From Pseudomonas sp. Os17 (GTDB lineage: Bacteria > Pseudomonadota > Gammaproteobacteria > Pseudomonadales > Pseudomonadaceae): a stretch of DNA of 64,000 nt. Location: positions 4,281,501 through 4,345,500 of the forward strand of contig NZ_AP014627.1 in NCBI RefSeq assembly GCF_001547895.1, in the 5' to 3' direction. Shown piece by piece: positions 15,906-24,097 of this stretch. The translations under genes were made by a program, and so were the position numbers. Within the stretch, counting starts at the first letter, position 1. Every line of letters starts with the position of its first letter. The notes below the pieces were generated by a model, which saw nothing but the letters and a program-made list of their open reading frames with translations, was not told where the DNA came from and ran no database searches.

Positions 15906-16270
15906 AGCGATCGGTCGCAGTAGTACCGATACAGGTCTTCGTCCGGCCAAACCTCCTCGTAAACACTGATAAGCCCCGCCAAGGCATGACTGCGAGGATT
16001 GATGGACGGCTGGTAAAGCGCCAAGGCGAAGCACTTGACCTCCTCCCATTGCAGCTCCCGCATGCAGAACTCCACAACTTCCAAGGGCGTGACGCGGGAA
16101 GAAAGCATGATCTTGAATTTCTCGACAAACAGATCCCGGGCCTGTGGATGAGACTTCACCAGTTTCAGGATATCCAGCAAACGCGACTCGAAGCCCCCGT
16201 CACCCGTCTCGTCATAGGACAAAGCGACCAGTACACAGAGCTGGTCGAAGGTATCACTGATGCTAGTCAT
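15902..16270 (-). CDS. 122-residue cytoplasmic protein, unknown function
   Basis: Mostly helical, acidic, no signal or membrane segment: MTSISDTFDQLCVLVALSYD, RLLDILKLVKSHPQARDLF, then SSRVTPLEVVEFCMRELQWEEVKCFAL and a C-terminus WPDEDLYRYYCDRSL. Not recognised. It lies between the two effector/immunity units, on the opposite strand, with a GGGATGGGG stretch as a possible ribosome-binding site. Small acidic helical proteins in such islands are often immunity proteins or HEAT-like adaptors, but nothing here proves it. Confidence 0.55.
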   Translation of the reverse strand: MTSISDTFDQLCVLVALSYDETGDGGFESRLLDILKLVKSHPQARDLFVEKFKIMLSSRVTPLEVVEFCMRELQWEEVKCFALALYQPSINPRSHALAGLISVYEEVWPDEDLYRYYCDRSL

Positions 16271-16345
16271 TGCTGTTCTGCCCCATCCCTGAATCCGCTT
16301 GAATATCTGTCACGATGAAGCGCACAACTTGAGATGAACCGCCGC

Positions 16346-16412
16346 GCCGGCTTGCTGGCGAAAAAGGTCCGCGAACCTTGTACAGAAAAGCCGTCTTCGC
16401 TGGCAAGTCAGT
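16346..16412. repeat. REP pair in the gap before copy 2
   Basis: GCCGGCTTGCTGGCG and CTTCGCTGGCAAG face each other. The rest of the 538-base gap 16271-16808 is the leader of copy 2 (from about 16504) and otherwise featureless. Confidence 0.5.
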
Positions 16413-16808
16413 ACTTACATAAGCAAGCGCTGAGCGAGGAGGTTGATTGCCTCGCCCTTGGCAACAGCACACAGGTTTTGTCTGAAGCCGTTCTTTTCGT
16501 TCGGAGCACAAACTACCGGGAGACATGGAGCGGCCGAAAAAATAGCCTTCTAACAGACCAATCACCACTGACAATAAGAAAACTCCCACATACATCCTGC
16601 CTTCTGAAAGCTCTACTTGATCGCACGTTCACTGTTCGAGACAAAGCAATTCGATGATTTTTTTGAGCCAATAACAGGTGCCGGCCTGCTATTAACTCAA
16701 CCCGCGCGCACCATGACTTTCAATTGCCAGCAGCATGGAGCCTCAACAGTTCACGATCAATACAATCACCGACCAGCTCATCAAAAAAACACTCAGGGAG
16801 ACTGGGCA

Positions 16809-17570
16809 ATGACTAACCCTTTATGGTCAGGCAGCGGCACAACAGCGACTACTCCAGGACATATCCAGCAAGTATTTGCGGATATCACGCGCTACATCAA
16901 CAAAGTCCCCAACGAAAGTGGCTGGCTGCTTGTTGGCATGGACAACGTCCCTCGCGAGAACTGGCCATTTCTTTTCAAGTATTGCAAGGTCACATTAACG
17001 TTCACAAAAAATCAGAAAACATACTTCAGGATTCTGGAGGGCGCGCACAAAGGTAAAACCGCATTTCTATCTGAAGCCAATGCCAAGGAATACCTTGGCA
17101 AAATTGCGCCTAAAAAGAAGCCTATCGAACTTGTCATGGTCTACGGGCGCTTCAACGACAAGTGGATGTCAATCACCAGAGATAGAGCATTACCGCAACA
17201 GCTGGCCAATGGGACGCTCGATGGCATTCACTTCGAAGCTGCCATGAATACAGTCTGGGACCTTAGATACTCTCCCATACCGCCGGGTACTTACAGCATC
17301 CTCTTACCCGATGTACCACACGCAAAAGACTATACCGAGCCATACAAGGCAGAGTACCCCAACCTGTCCCACCACCAAGTGTGGTTTCCAATTGATCATG
17401 GAGATAGGAGCCGGTACGTTCACGTCGGCAATGTCTCGGAAGGATGTGTCACCGTTGTCAGTTTGAATCGATGGTCTGCGATTCATGAAGCGCTTGTCAG
17501 TCATCGCAGTCCCGATGGCAACAGCGTGGGAACTCTTATTGTCAAAGGCAAACCAGCGAGAACACAATGA
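16809..17570 (+). CDS. Putative L,D-transpeptidase-like effector, copy 2
   Basis: 253 residues, the same length as copy 1 and alignable without gaps over nearly the whole protein. The motif H205-V-G-N-V-S-E-G-C213 is unchanged, as are ESGWLLVGMDNVPREN, EGAHKGK, AKEYLGKIAPK and LSHHQVWFPIDHGDRSRY. The first 25 residues and the region 110-150 differ most. AGGGAG precedes the chosen ATG (MTNPLWSGSG). The frame extends upstream to 16617 without similarity to copy 1's extension, supporting the shorter start. The stop overlaps the next gene by four bases (ATGA). Conservation of the catalytic-like residues in both copies suggests both are functional. Confidence 0.72.
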   Translation: MTNPLWSGSGTTATTPGHIQQVFADITRYINKVPNESGWLLVGMDNVPRENWPFLFKYCKVTLTFTKNQKTYFRILEGAHKGKTAFLSEANAKEYLGKIAPKKKPIELVMVYGRFNDKWMSITRDRALPQQLANGTLDGIHFEAAMNTVWDLRYSPIPPGTYSILLPDVPHAKDYTEPYKAEYPNLSHHQVWFPIDHGDRSRYVHVGNVSEGCVTVVSLNRWSAIHEALVSHRSPDGNSVGTLIVKGKPARTQ

Positions 17571-18196
17571 TGAGAACTCTCACTCTTAACATCCTTTGTT
17601 TTTTTAGCATGTCCCTGGTTCCCCTCCACGATGCAACAGCATTCGCAATGGATGCTGACGACAGGTACATAACAAACTGGGAGGCGCTCAAGCGAGTTGT
17701 GAAGAATTATAAAAAAGGAATCAACAACCAGAAAAACATCAAATACGCAAAAGAAGCCGAGGCACGGGGCAAAGCCGCCTTTCTCAACGGCGACTATGCA
17801 AAAGCAGACTACCGCGGCTACGGAGACGCAATAGCCTGGATTCCTCGGCCAGAGTATTACTTCATCGTGGGCGATCTCAATATGCGCAGCAAGTTATCCC
17901 TCCATACCGACTCACCTTATTCCACCCCGCAATACAAGGCCTGTTGGGACAAATACCTGTTCGCGCTGGATGTCGAGAAAAGTGTCGGAAACCTCTTTGA
18001 AACAGGCTTTAGTCTGACCGCCGAGTTGGATTTATCTGCCACTAAAAACTCGAAAATCTACCAACAAGCCCTGACCAATGCAGCCTGCTTTGCCCGACTG
18101 ACCAGCAAGTACTCCGAAGGCGTTGGCCCTCAGTGCGTGCCGGTCGAAGAGGTCAAAAGCTGCCTCGGTAGCCCCCTGCTGTTCTTGTATCACTAG
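17567..18196 (+). CDS. Putative periplasmic immunity protein, copy 2
   Basis: 209 residues; signal peptide MMRTLTLNILCFFSMSLVPL with likely cleavage after ATAFA. The mature part matches copy 1 (EARGKAAFLNGDYAKAD, WIPRPEYYFIVGD, YSTPQYKACWDKYLFALD) and the last 57 residues are identical. The divergent central region is where specificity for its own effector would be expected. It begins within the ATGA overlap with the effector gene. No known domain was recognised. Confidence 0.7.
   Translation: MMRTLTLNILCFFSMSLVPLHDATAFAMDADDRYITNWEALKRVVKNYKKGINNQKNIKYAKEAEARGKAAFLNGDYAKADYRGYGDAIAWIPRPEYYFIVGDLNMRSKLSLHTDSPYSTPQYKACWDKYLFALDVEKSVGNLFETGFSLTAELDLSATKNSKIYQQALTNAACFARLTSKYSEGVGPQCVPVEEVKSCLGSPLLFLYH
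18023..18196 (+). repeat. Near-identical 174-bp 3' end of the two immunity-type genes, copy 2
   Basis: Partner of 15054-15227; 172 of 174 bases agree. Confidence 0.92.
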
Positions 18197-18206
18197 AAGA
18201 ATCCGA

Positions 18207-18238
18207 GGCTGCCTTCGCGGGCAAGCCCGCTCCTACAC
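18207..18238. repeat. REP element downstream of copy 2
   Basis: GCCTTCGCGGGCAAGCCCGCTCCTACA, the typical Pseudomonas REP, 11 bases after the immunity-type gene. Confidence 0.75.
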
Positions 18239-18417
18239 AAGTTTCCGGCATTAGGTGGGATGCGTGGGGGCGCAATGGATGATGCAGGGAGACACCACCG
18301 CAGTGCTCACAAAAACGCAACACCACGCTGCGTCCTTTGTGATGGTTGGGCTAAGGTGCAAGCGCTACAGTCGGGTCATCAGCAACCCGACTGACGCCCG
18401 ACACAAGGATGCGTTCG

Positions 18418-19812
18418 ATGACTGATTTGCACGATCTATCCACCGCCCAGTTGCTGGCGCAGTTCGCCAGCCGCCAGCTCTCGCCCCTGGACTACTACGA
18501 CCATCTGCTGGCCCACATCGGGCGCTGGGAGCCGCATATCCGTGCGCTCTACGCCTTCGATCCGGAGCAGGTACGCCTGCTGGCCCGGGCCTCCACCGAG
18601 CGCTGGAACAAGGGCACCCCCAATGGCCCGCTGGACGGGATTCCGGTGACGATCAAGGAACTGATCGCCACCCAGGGCACGCCGATTCCCCTGGGCAGCG
18701 CGGCCACCGCCCTGAAGCCGGCCCTGCAGGATGCGCCACCGGCCGCGCGGATGCGCGAGGCCGGGGCGATCATCCTGGCCAAGACCACGGTGCCGGATTT
18801 CGGCATGTTGTCTTCGGGGCTGTCGAGCTTCCACGGCATTACCCGCAATCCCTGGAACACTGCCTGCAATACCGGTGGCTCCAGTTCCGGGGCCGCGGCC
18901 GCAGCGGCTGCCGGTTACGGGCCGCTGCACATCGGCACCGACATCGGCGGCTCGGTGCGTCTGCCGGCCGCCTGGTGCGGATTGGTGGGGTTCAAGCCAA
19001 CCCTGGGGCGGATTCCCATCGATCCGTATTACACCGGGCGTTGCGCCGGGCCCATGACCCGCAGTGTCGAGGATACGGTGCTGCTGATGCGCTACCTGGC
19101 CAAGCCCGACGCCCGCGACGCCACCAGCCTGCCGCCCTTGACCGGCGACTGGAGCGATGAACCGGTGTCGGTCAACGGCTTGAAGATCGGCCTGATGCTG
19201 GAGCCCGGCGCCGGGCTGCAGCCGGAAGGTTTTGTCTGTGAGGCGGTGGAGCGCGCCGCGAAATGGTTCGAAAGCCACGGCGCCCAGGTCCGCACCCTGG
19301 CGCCGATCATGGACCGCACGCAACTGGACGGCCTGGACCGCTTCTGGCGCGCCCGGCAATGGGCGGAACTCTCGGCCCTGGGCGCCGAGCAGTTTGCCAA
19401 GGTGCTGCCCTATATCCGCGACTGGGCGGCGCCGGGGGCCGAGCTGTCCGGGGTCGAGGCGGTGCAGGGCTTCAACCAGACCTTCGAGATGCGCCGACGC
19501 GCCGCCCAGGTGTTCAGCGAGTTCGACCTGGTGCTGTCGCCGACCAACCAGATCAACAGCTTTCCCGCGCAGTGGCCGTCGCCAAGCAACGACCCGCAAC
19601 AGCCGTTCGAGCACATCGTCTTCACCCTGCCCTGGAACATGGGCGAACAACCGGCGCTGTCGATCAACTGCGGTTTTGCCGCCGATGGCCTGCCCATCGG
19701 CCTGCAGATGATCGCCCCGCGCTTTGCCGATCAATGGCTGCTGCAAGTGGCCAAGACCTATGAGAGCTGGCGCGGAGCAATCCACAGCTGGCCGAATTCG
19801 CCGTCTCACTGA
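18418..19812 (+). CDS. Amidase signature family amidohydrolase
   Basis: 464 residues. Hydrolyses a carboxamide (or related) bond with the Ser-cisSer-Lys triad: Lys80 (GIPVTIKEL), cis-Ser156 in GGSSSGAA, and nucleophile Ser179 in GTDIGGSVRLPA, followed by GLVGFKPTLGRIP. Full family length, no signal peptide. The start at 18418 has AAGGA nine bases upstream; an ATG nine bases earlier sits on top of that site and was rejected. With the following MHS transporter and OprD porin and a nearby LysR regulator it looks like a small catabolic unit for an amide or carboxylate; the compound is unknown. Confidence 0.9.
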   Translation: MTDLHDLSTAQLLAQFASRQLSPLDYYDHLLAHIGRWEPHIRALYAFDPEQVRLLARASTERWNKGTPNGPLDGIPVTIKELIATQGTPIPLGSAATALKPALQDAPPAARMREAGAIILAKTTVPDFGMLSSGLSSFHGITRNPWNTACNTGGSSSGAAAAAAAGYGPLHIGTDIGGSVRLPAAWCGLVGFKPTLGRIPIDPYYTGRCAGPMTRSVEDTVLLMRYLAKPDARDATSLPPLTGDWSDEPVSVNGLKIGLMLEPGAGLQPEGFVCEAVERAAKWFESHGAQVRTLAPIMDRTQLDGLDRFWRARQWAELSALGAEQFAKVLPYIRDWAAPGAELSGVEAVQGFNQTFEMRRRAAQVFSEFDLVLSPTNQINSFPAQWPSPSNDPQQPFEHIVFTLPWNMGEQPALSINCGFAADGLPIGLQMIAPRFADQWLLQVAKTYESWRGAIHSWPNSPSH

Positions 19813-19899
19813 CACACCGAAACTGCCACCTTCACCCCTGCCCCGGGCCTCGCCGCCCGGGGCCTGGGCAACCTATGAATAAAAATTCGAGGGGCCAGT

Positions 19900-21249
19900 A
19901 TGCACAGCCAAGCGTCCAATCCATCCACCACACCCGAGCCCGAAACGCCCACCGCGGCGGGGGGCAAGCGCAGCGTGTTCGCGGTGATCCTCGGCAATGC
20001 CGTGGAGTTCTTCGATTTCGGGGTCTACGCCACCTTCGCGGTGATGATCGGCCACACCTTCTTTCCCTCCGACAGTGCCTTCGTCAGCCTGATGCTGTCG
20101 GTCACCGCCTTCGGCGTCGGCTTTATCGTGCGGCCCCTGGGGGCGGTGCTGATCGGTGCCTACGCCGACCGGGTCGGACGCAAGCCGGCGATGCTCCTGA
20201 CCCTGGTGATGATGGCCGTGGGCACCGGCAGCATCGCCATCCTGCCCAGCTACGAGAGCATCGGCATCGCCGCGCCGATCCTGCTGGTGCTCACCCGGCT
20301 GATCCAGGGCCTGGCCTGGGGCGGCGAGGCCGGCCCCGCCACCACCTACATCCTCGAAGCCGCGCCAGCGCACAAGCGTGGCACCTACGCCTGCTGGCAG
20401 GTGGTGGCCCAGGGCGTGGCCGCCATGGCCGCCGGCACCGTGGGCTACACCCTGACCCAGGTGCTGTCCCCCGAGGACCTCAACACCTGGGGCTGGCGCG
20501 TGCCGTTCGTGTTCGGCCTCCTGGTGCTGCCAATCGGCATCTACATCCGCCGCAACCTGGCGGAAACCTTCCACGGCCAGGGTGAGCAGGCCAGCACCGG
20601 CAGCCTGGTGCGCCAAGTGTTCGGCGAACATCGCCGGGCCCTGGTGCTGGGGTTGCTGATTCTCTCCGGCAGCACCATCACCCAGTACTTCATCAACTAC
20701 ATGACCACCTTCGCCCTCACCGAGCTCAAGCTGCCCACCAGCATCTCCATGCTCTCGACCCTGGTGGCCGGCGCGGCGATGGCGGTGTGCGCGATTGCCG
20801 GCGGCATGCTCTGCGACCGTTTCGGCCGCCGCACCATCCTCATGGCACCAAGAGTGGTGCTGTTGCTGGTGCTGTTCCCGGCATTGCAACTGATGACCGA
20901 ACACCCCAGCCCGGCCACCTTCCTCTTGACCCTGGCGGTGCTCTCCGGCCTGCACGGCATGAGCGGCGCGGCGCTGATCGTGCTGCTGGTGGAGAGCTTT
21001 CCCAAGGCGGTGCGCTCCACCGGTTTCTCCATCGTCTACGCCTTTGGCGTGGCGGCTTTTGGCGGCACCGCGCAGATCATCATCACCTGGCTGATCGGCA
21101 CCACCGGCAACCCGATGTCGCCGGTGGGCTACCTGTTGGTGGCCAACCTGGTGTGCCTGACCGCGGCCTGGTTCGCCAAGGAAACCCGCCCGCAGACACC
21201 CGGGCGCAGCCACCCCGGCCAACGGCTCGCAGAAGCCCGCGCCCGCTGA
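19900..21249 (+). CDS. MHS-family (MFS) proton symporter
   Basis: 449 residues, twelve membrane segments. The loop between segments 2 and 3 reads GAYADRVGRKPAM, the MFS signature, and the N-terminal GNAVEFFDFGVYATFA matches the GN..E.fDf..y motif of the metabolite:H+ symporter group (citrate, ketoglutarate, proline/betaine). It probably imports an organic acid or zwitterion. GAGGGG precedes the ATG. It follows the amidase by 87 bases; the gap contains an 8-bp G/C hairpin (19841-19848 with 19855-19862) that could modulate expression. The OprD porin follows after 116 bases. Confidence 0.9.
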   Translation: MHSQASNPSTTPEPETPTAAGGKRSVFAVILGNAVEFFDFGVYATFAVMIGHTFFPSDSAFVSLMLSVTAFGVGFIVRPLGAVLIGAYADRVGRKPAMLLTLVMMAVGTGSIAILPSYESIGIAAPILLVLTRLIQGLAWGGEAGPATTYILEAAPAHKRGTYACWQVVAQGVAAMAAGTVGYTLTQVLSPEDLNTWGWRVPFVFGLLVLPIGIYIRRNLAETFHGQGEQASTGSLVRQVFGEHRRALVLGLLILSGSTITQYFINYMTTFALTELKLPTSISMLSTLVAGAAMAVCAIAGGMLCDRFGRRTILMAPRVVLLLVLFPALQLMTEHPSPATFLLTLAVLSGLHGMSGAALIVLLVESFPKAVRSTGFSIVYAFGVAAFGGTAQIIITWLIGTTGNPMSPVGYLLVANLVCLTAAWFAKETRPQTPGRSHPGQRLAEARAR

Positions 21250-21365
21250 GCATTCGCCTCACGGCCCGACACCCTTTTACGGCACCGCGTTTTTCTCTAC
21301 CCTGCCGGCCGCGCATGACCGCGGTTGGGCGGAGGACCGACGCCTTTGATTTGTGGGGAAGCACC

Positions 21366-22724
21366 ATGCAACAGCCTGTACTGTTCACCCTGGCACTGGC
21401 GGCCAGTAGCGCCGTCATCGCCCAGGACAACCCGCGCCCGAGCCAGCAGGACCAGGCGCCGGGGTTCATCCAGGGCAGCCACCTGGACCTCAACCTGCGC
21501 CACTACTATTCCAACCAGCACACCCAGCGCGACACCTACCTGAGCATCAAGAAGCCCGACGGCATCGAACGCACCCGGGTGCGGGAAACCTGGGTACAGA
21601 CCGGCATGCTCAAGTACAGCTCGGGCTACACCCAGGGCCTGATCGGCCTGGGCGTGGATGCCGCGCTGTTCAGCGCGGTGAACCTGGAGCGCGGTCATGG
21701 CCGGGTGGCCAATGGCGGCGACCGGGTGCTGGTGGACAGCGACGGCGACGCCCTGCCCACCTGGAGCCGCCTGGGCATCGGCGATGTGCGCTTGCGCCTG
21801 TCCAACACCGAGCTCAAGGCCGGGCGCCTGATGACCGACAACCCGGTGCTGCGTTTCAAGGACAACCGCGCCCTGCCCTCAAGCTTTCAGGGCGTGGGCC
21901 TGTACAGCAACGAAACCGATTGGCTGGCGCTGCAGGCGGGCAGCTTCGACCGGGCCATCCCGCGCACCGGCACCGGCAGCGAGCGCCTGACCACCACCTT
22001 CGGCAACCGCGCCTACAGCGGTGAGCGCATCAGCTACCTGGGGGCCACCGTGAAACCCGGCCCGGGCCTGGAAGGCAGCCTCTACGCCTCGCGCTTCGAG
22101 AACATGTGGGACCAGTACTACCTGGGCCTGACCCACCGAGCCGGGGACAAAAGCCAGCTGGCGCTGAAGACCGCGTTCAACTACTACCACACCCAAGACC
22201 AGGGCCAGCAGCGCCTGGGCTACATCGACAACGACGCCCTGAGCCTGGCCATCACCGGCAGCCATCAGGCCCATAGCCTGACCCTGGCCTGGCAGCAGGT
22301 GTTCGGCAACGAGTACTTCGACTATGTCTGGGAGTCCACCGGCAACTACATGGCCAACTCCTTGTACTCGGACTACAACGGCCCCAATGAAAAGTCCTGG
22401 CAGCTGCGCTACGACCTGGATTTTACCGCCTACGGCGTGCCCGGGCTGAGCGCCAGCCTGTGGCACGCCAAGGGCTGGGACATCGATGGCACGCACTACG
22501 ACGGCGATCGCAACGGCCGCAACCGCGGCTACAACGTGCGCGGCCTGGACGGCGCCAAGCACGACGAAAACGGCCTGATGCTGGCGTATGTGGTGCAATC
22601 CGGGCGGCTCAAGGATGCAGTGCTGCGCACCATCGTCTACAACCACCGCGCCAGCGGCGGGCAGATCGACGGCAGCTATGACGAGTTCCGCCTGGTGGGC
22701 AACTTTCCGTTCAAGTTGTTCTAA
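21366..22724 (+). CDS. OprD-family outer-membrane porin
   Basis: 452 residues: signal peptide ending SSAVIA-Q, then an 18-strand-type porin pattern with typical OprD landmarks: IQGSHLDLNLRHYYSN, ETWVQTGMLKYSSGYTQG, GIGVD-like GLIGLGVDAA, KAGRLMTDNPVL, and a terminal aromatic F for outer-membrane insertion (GNFPFKLF). OprD porins admit specific small carboxylates, amino acids or amides. Its place after an amidase and an MHS symporter suggests uptake of the same substrate. The ATG is preceded by GGGGAAG. Confidence 0.93.
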   Translation: MQQPVLFTLALAASSAVIAQDNPRPSQQDQAPGFIQGSHLDLNLRHYYSNQHTQRDTYLSIKKPDGIERTRVRETWVQTGMLKYSSGYTQGLIGLGVDAALFSAVNLERGHGRVANGGDRVLVDSDGDALPTWSRLGIGDVRLRLSNTELKAGRLMTDNPVLRFKDNRALPSSFQGVGLYSNETDWLALQAGSFDRAIPRTGTGSERLTTTFGNRAYSGERISYLGATVKPGPGLEGSLYASRFENMWDQYYLGLTHRAGDKSQLALKTAFNYYHTQDQGQQRLGYIDNDALSLAITGSHQAHSLTLAWQQVFGNEYFDYVWESTGNYMANSLYSDYNGPNEKSWQLRYDLDFTAYGVPGLSASLWHAKGWDIDGTHYDGDRNGRNRGYNVRGLDGAKHDENGLMLAYVVQSGRLKDAVLRTIVYNHRASGGQIDGSYDEFRLVGNFPFKLF

Positions 22725-22749
22725 GGAATGGGGCGGTGCGATGGCAAGA

Positions 22750-22813
22750 GATCGCCAGGCAAGGTCCTGCGGACCTTGTCGCAGCCTCGCCACCGGCTCG
22801 GCAGCGGCTACAG
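22750..22813 (+). repeat. 64-bp direct repeat, copy 1 (REP-type)
   Basis: GATCGCCAGGCAAGGTCCTGCGG... ending in GGCAGCGGCTACAG, one mismatch to 22910-22973. The spacer holds the reverse-type element TGTAGCCGCTGCCGCAGGCTGCG, also seen near 46910. Confidence 0.85.
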
Positions 22814-22909
22814 CCACCCCTGAACGATCGTGTAGCCGCTGCCGCAGGCTGCGTACGGCTGCGCAGCAGACGCAACGATTTCAAATCCACCCGGTGGTGG
22901 TCGGCGGGT

Positions 22910-22973
22910 GATCGCCAGGCAAGGTCCTGCGGACCTTGTCGCAGCCTCGCCACAGGCTCGGCAGCGGCTACAG
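22910..22973 (+). repeat. 64-bp direct repeat, copy 2 (REP-type)
   Basis: Second copy of the element at 22750-22813, lying between the porin and the convergent LysR gene. Confidence 0.85.
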
Positions 22974-22991
22974 GGTCATGTATGCAGGGAC

Positions 22992-23897
22992 TCAATCGAC
23001 CAGGGCGTAGCGCTGCATCGCCCGGGCGAGCATGTCCTGGCATTTCAGGGTGGCCACCGACAAGGGGCGGTTGCGCACCACGCACAGGTCGACGCGGATC
23101 CGCTCCAGGGACTCGTCGTCGATCGGCACCGCCACCAGGCCATCCCCCAGGTCCCGGGCCTCGGCATCCACCTGGGGCAGGATCAGCACCGCCGCGCGCT
23201 GGCGGGCCAGGCTTTTCTGCACCTCCAGGGAACTGGTGGTGAACACCGGCAGAATGCTCACCCCGCGCTTCTTCGCCGCCCCTTCCAGGGCCTGGCGCAC
23301 GCCGTAGGCGGAATCGGGAATCGCCAGGGGCTGGCCCTGCAGGTCCGCCAGGCGAATGCTCGGGCACTGGGCAAACGGGTGCTCGGCGCTGACCAGCACC
23401 CGGTGCCACAACTGGCAATGGGCGGTCACGTCCACCTCGGCCCGCTCCGGCAGGTAGAAGGCCAGCCCCAGGTCGGCCTCGCCACTGCACAGGGCATCCA
23501 GGGTGGCGCCGGCACTGGCGATGACGATATTGAAGGTGACTTTCGGATGGGCCCGGTTGAACGCCGCAAGCACCGGCGCCAGCACGCTGGAAACGATACT
23601 TTCCGACACATGGATGCTGACGTTACCCGCCACCTGGCTCTGGCGACTGGCGATCACGTCGCGCACCTGATCGAAGCCGCGCAAGGTCGAGCTGACCTGC
23701 TCGGCCAGGCACTCGCCTTCCACCGTCAGGCGGATGCCCCGCGGGCCGCGCTCGATCAGCGCAGTGCCGAAGAAGTGCTCCAGCTGCTCGATCTGCCGGC
23801 TCACGGCGGTAGGCGTCACGTACAGACGCTCGGCCGCCTGACGCAGGGAGGCACACCGGGCCACCTCGTGGAAGTAACGCAACGCTCGTAACTGCAT
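22992..23897 (-). CDS. LysR-family transcriptional regulator
   Basis: 301 residues. N-terminal winged helix-turn-helix (MQLRALRYFHEVARCASLRQA, TPTAVSRQIEQLE) and a periplasmic-binding-like effector domain from about residue 90. The start at 23897 has GAGGGG nine bases upstream; the frame is open further but adds no family-like residues. It converges on the OprD porin gene, so it is a candidate regulator of the amidase/transporter/porin set, although LysR genes more often sit divergent from their targets. It diverges from a lipoprotein gene. Confidence 0.9.
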   Translation of the reverse strand: MQLRALRYFHEVARCASLRQAAERLYVTPTAVSRQIEQLEHFFGTALIERGPRGIRLTVEGECLAEQVSSTLRGFDQVRDVIASRQSQVAGNVSIHVSESIVSSVLAPVLAAFNRAHPKVTFNIVIASAGATLDALCSGEADLGLAFYLPERAEVDVTAHCQLWHRVLVSAEHPFAQCPSIRLADLQGQPLAIPDSAYGVRQALEGAAKKRGVSILPVFTTSSLEVQKSLARQRAAVLILPQVDAEARDLGDGLVAVPIDDESLERIRVDLCVVRNRPLSVATLKCQDMLARAMQRYALVD

Positions 23898-24097
23898 GGC
23901 CACAGGCCCCCTCGCTGAACGGATCCAGCAGGCACGCAATTACTGCGCCAGCCCTTGGCCAATCGCTCCTGACTCCGCGGATGTCACACAAAAGATTGAT
24001 CTGCACGGTGCCCCTGCCTAACCTGCTAGAGCGCCGACGCCTCCTTCGGCAAGCACCATTCCCCGCGCCCTGGCCGGCCCGTTTGCAAGGAATTTCC

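Larger units (their letters stand above)
16554..18210 (+). repeat. Duplicated effector/immunity unit, copy 2
   Basis: Second copy of the unit at 13588-15240, same gene lengths and orientation. Slightly higher G/C than copy 1. See the individual genes. Confidence 0.8.

Noticed and set aside
13840..18196. Interpretation as a toxin-antitoxin system of the type II kind
   Set aside because: The second protein has a signal peptide and the first carries a peptidoglycan-enzyme-like motif, so a cytoplasmic toxin-antitoxin pair does not fit.
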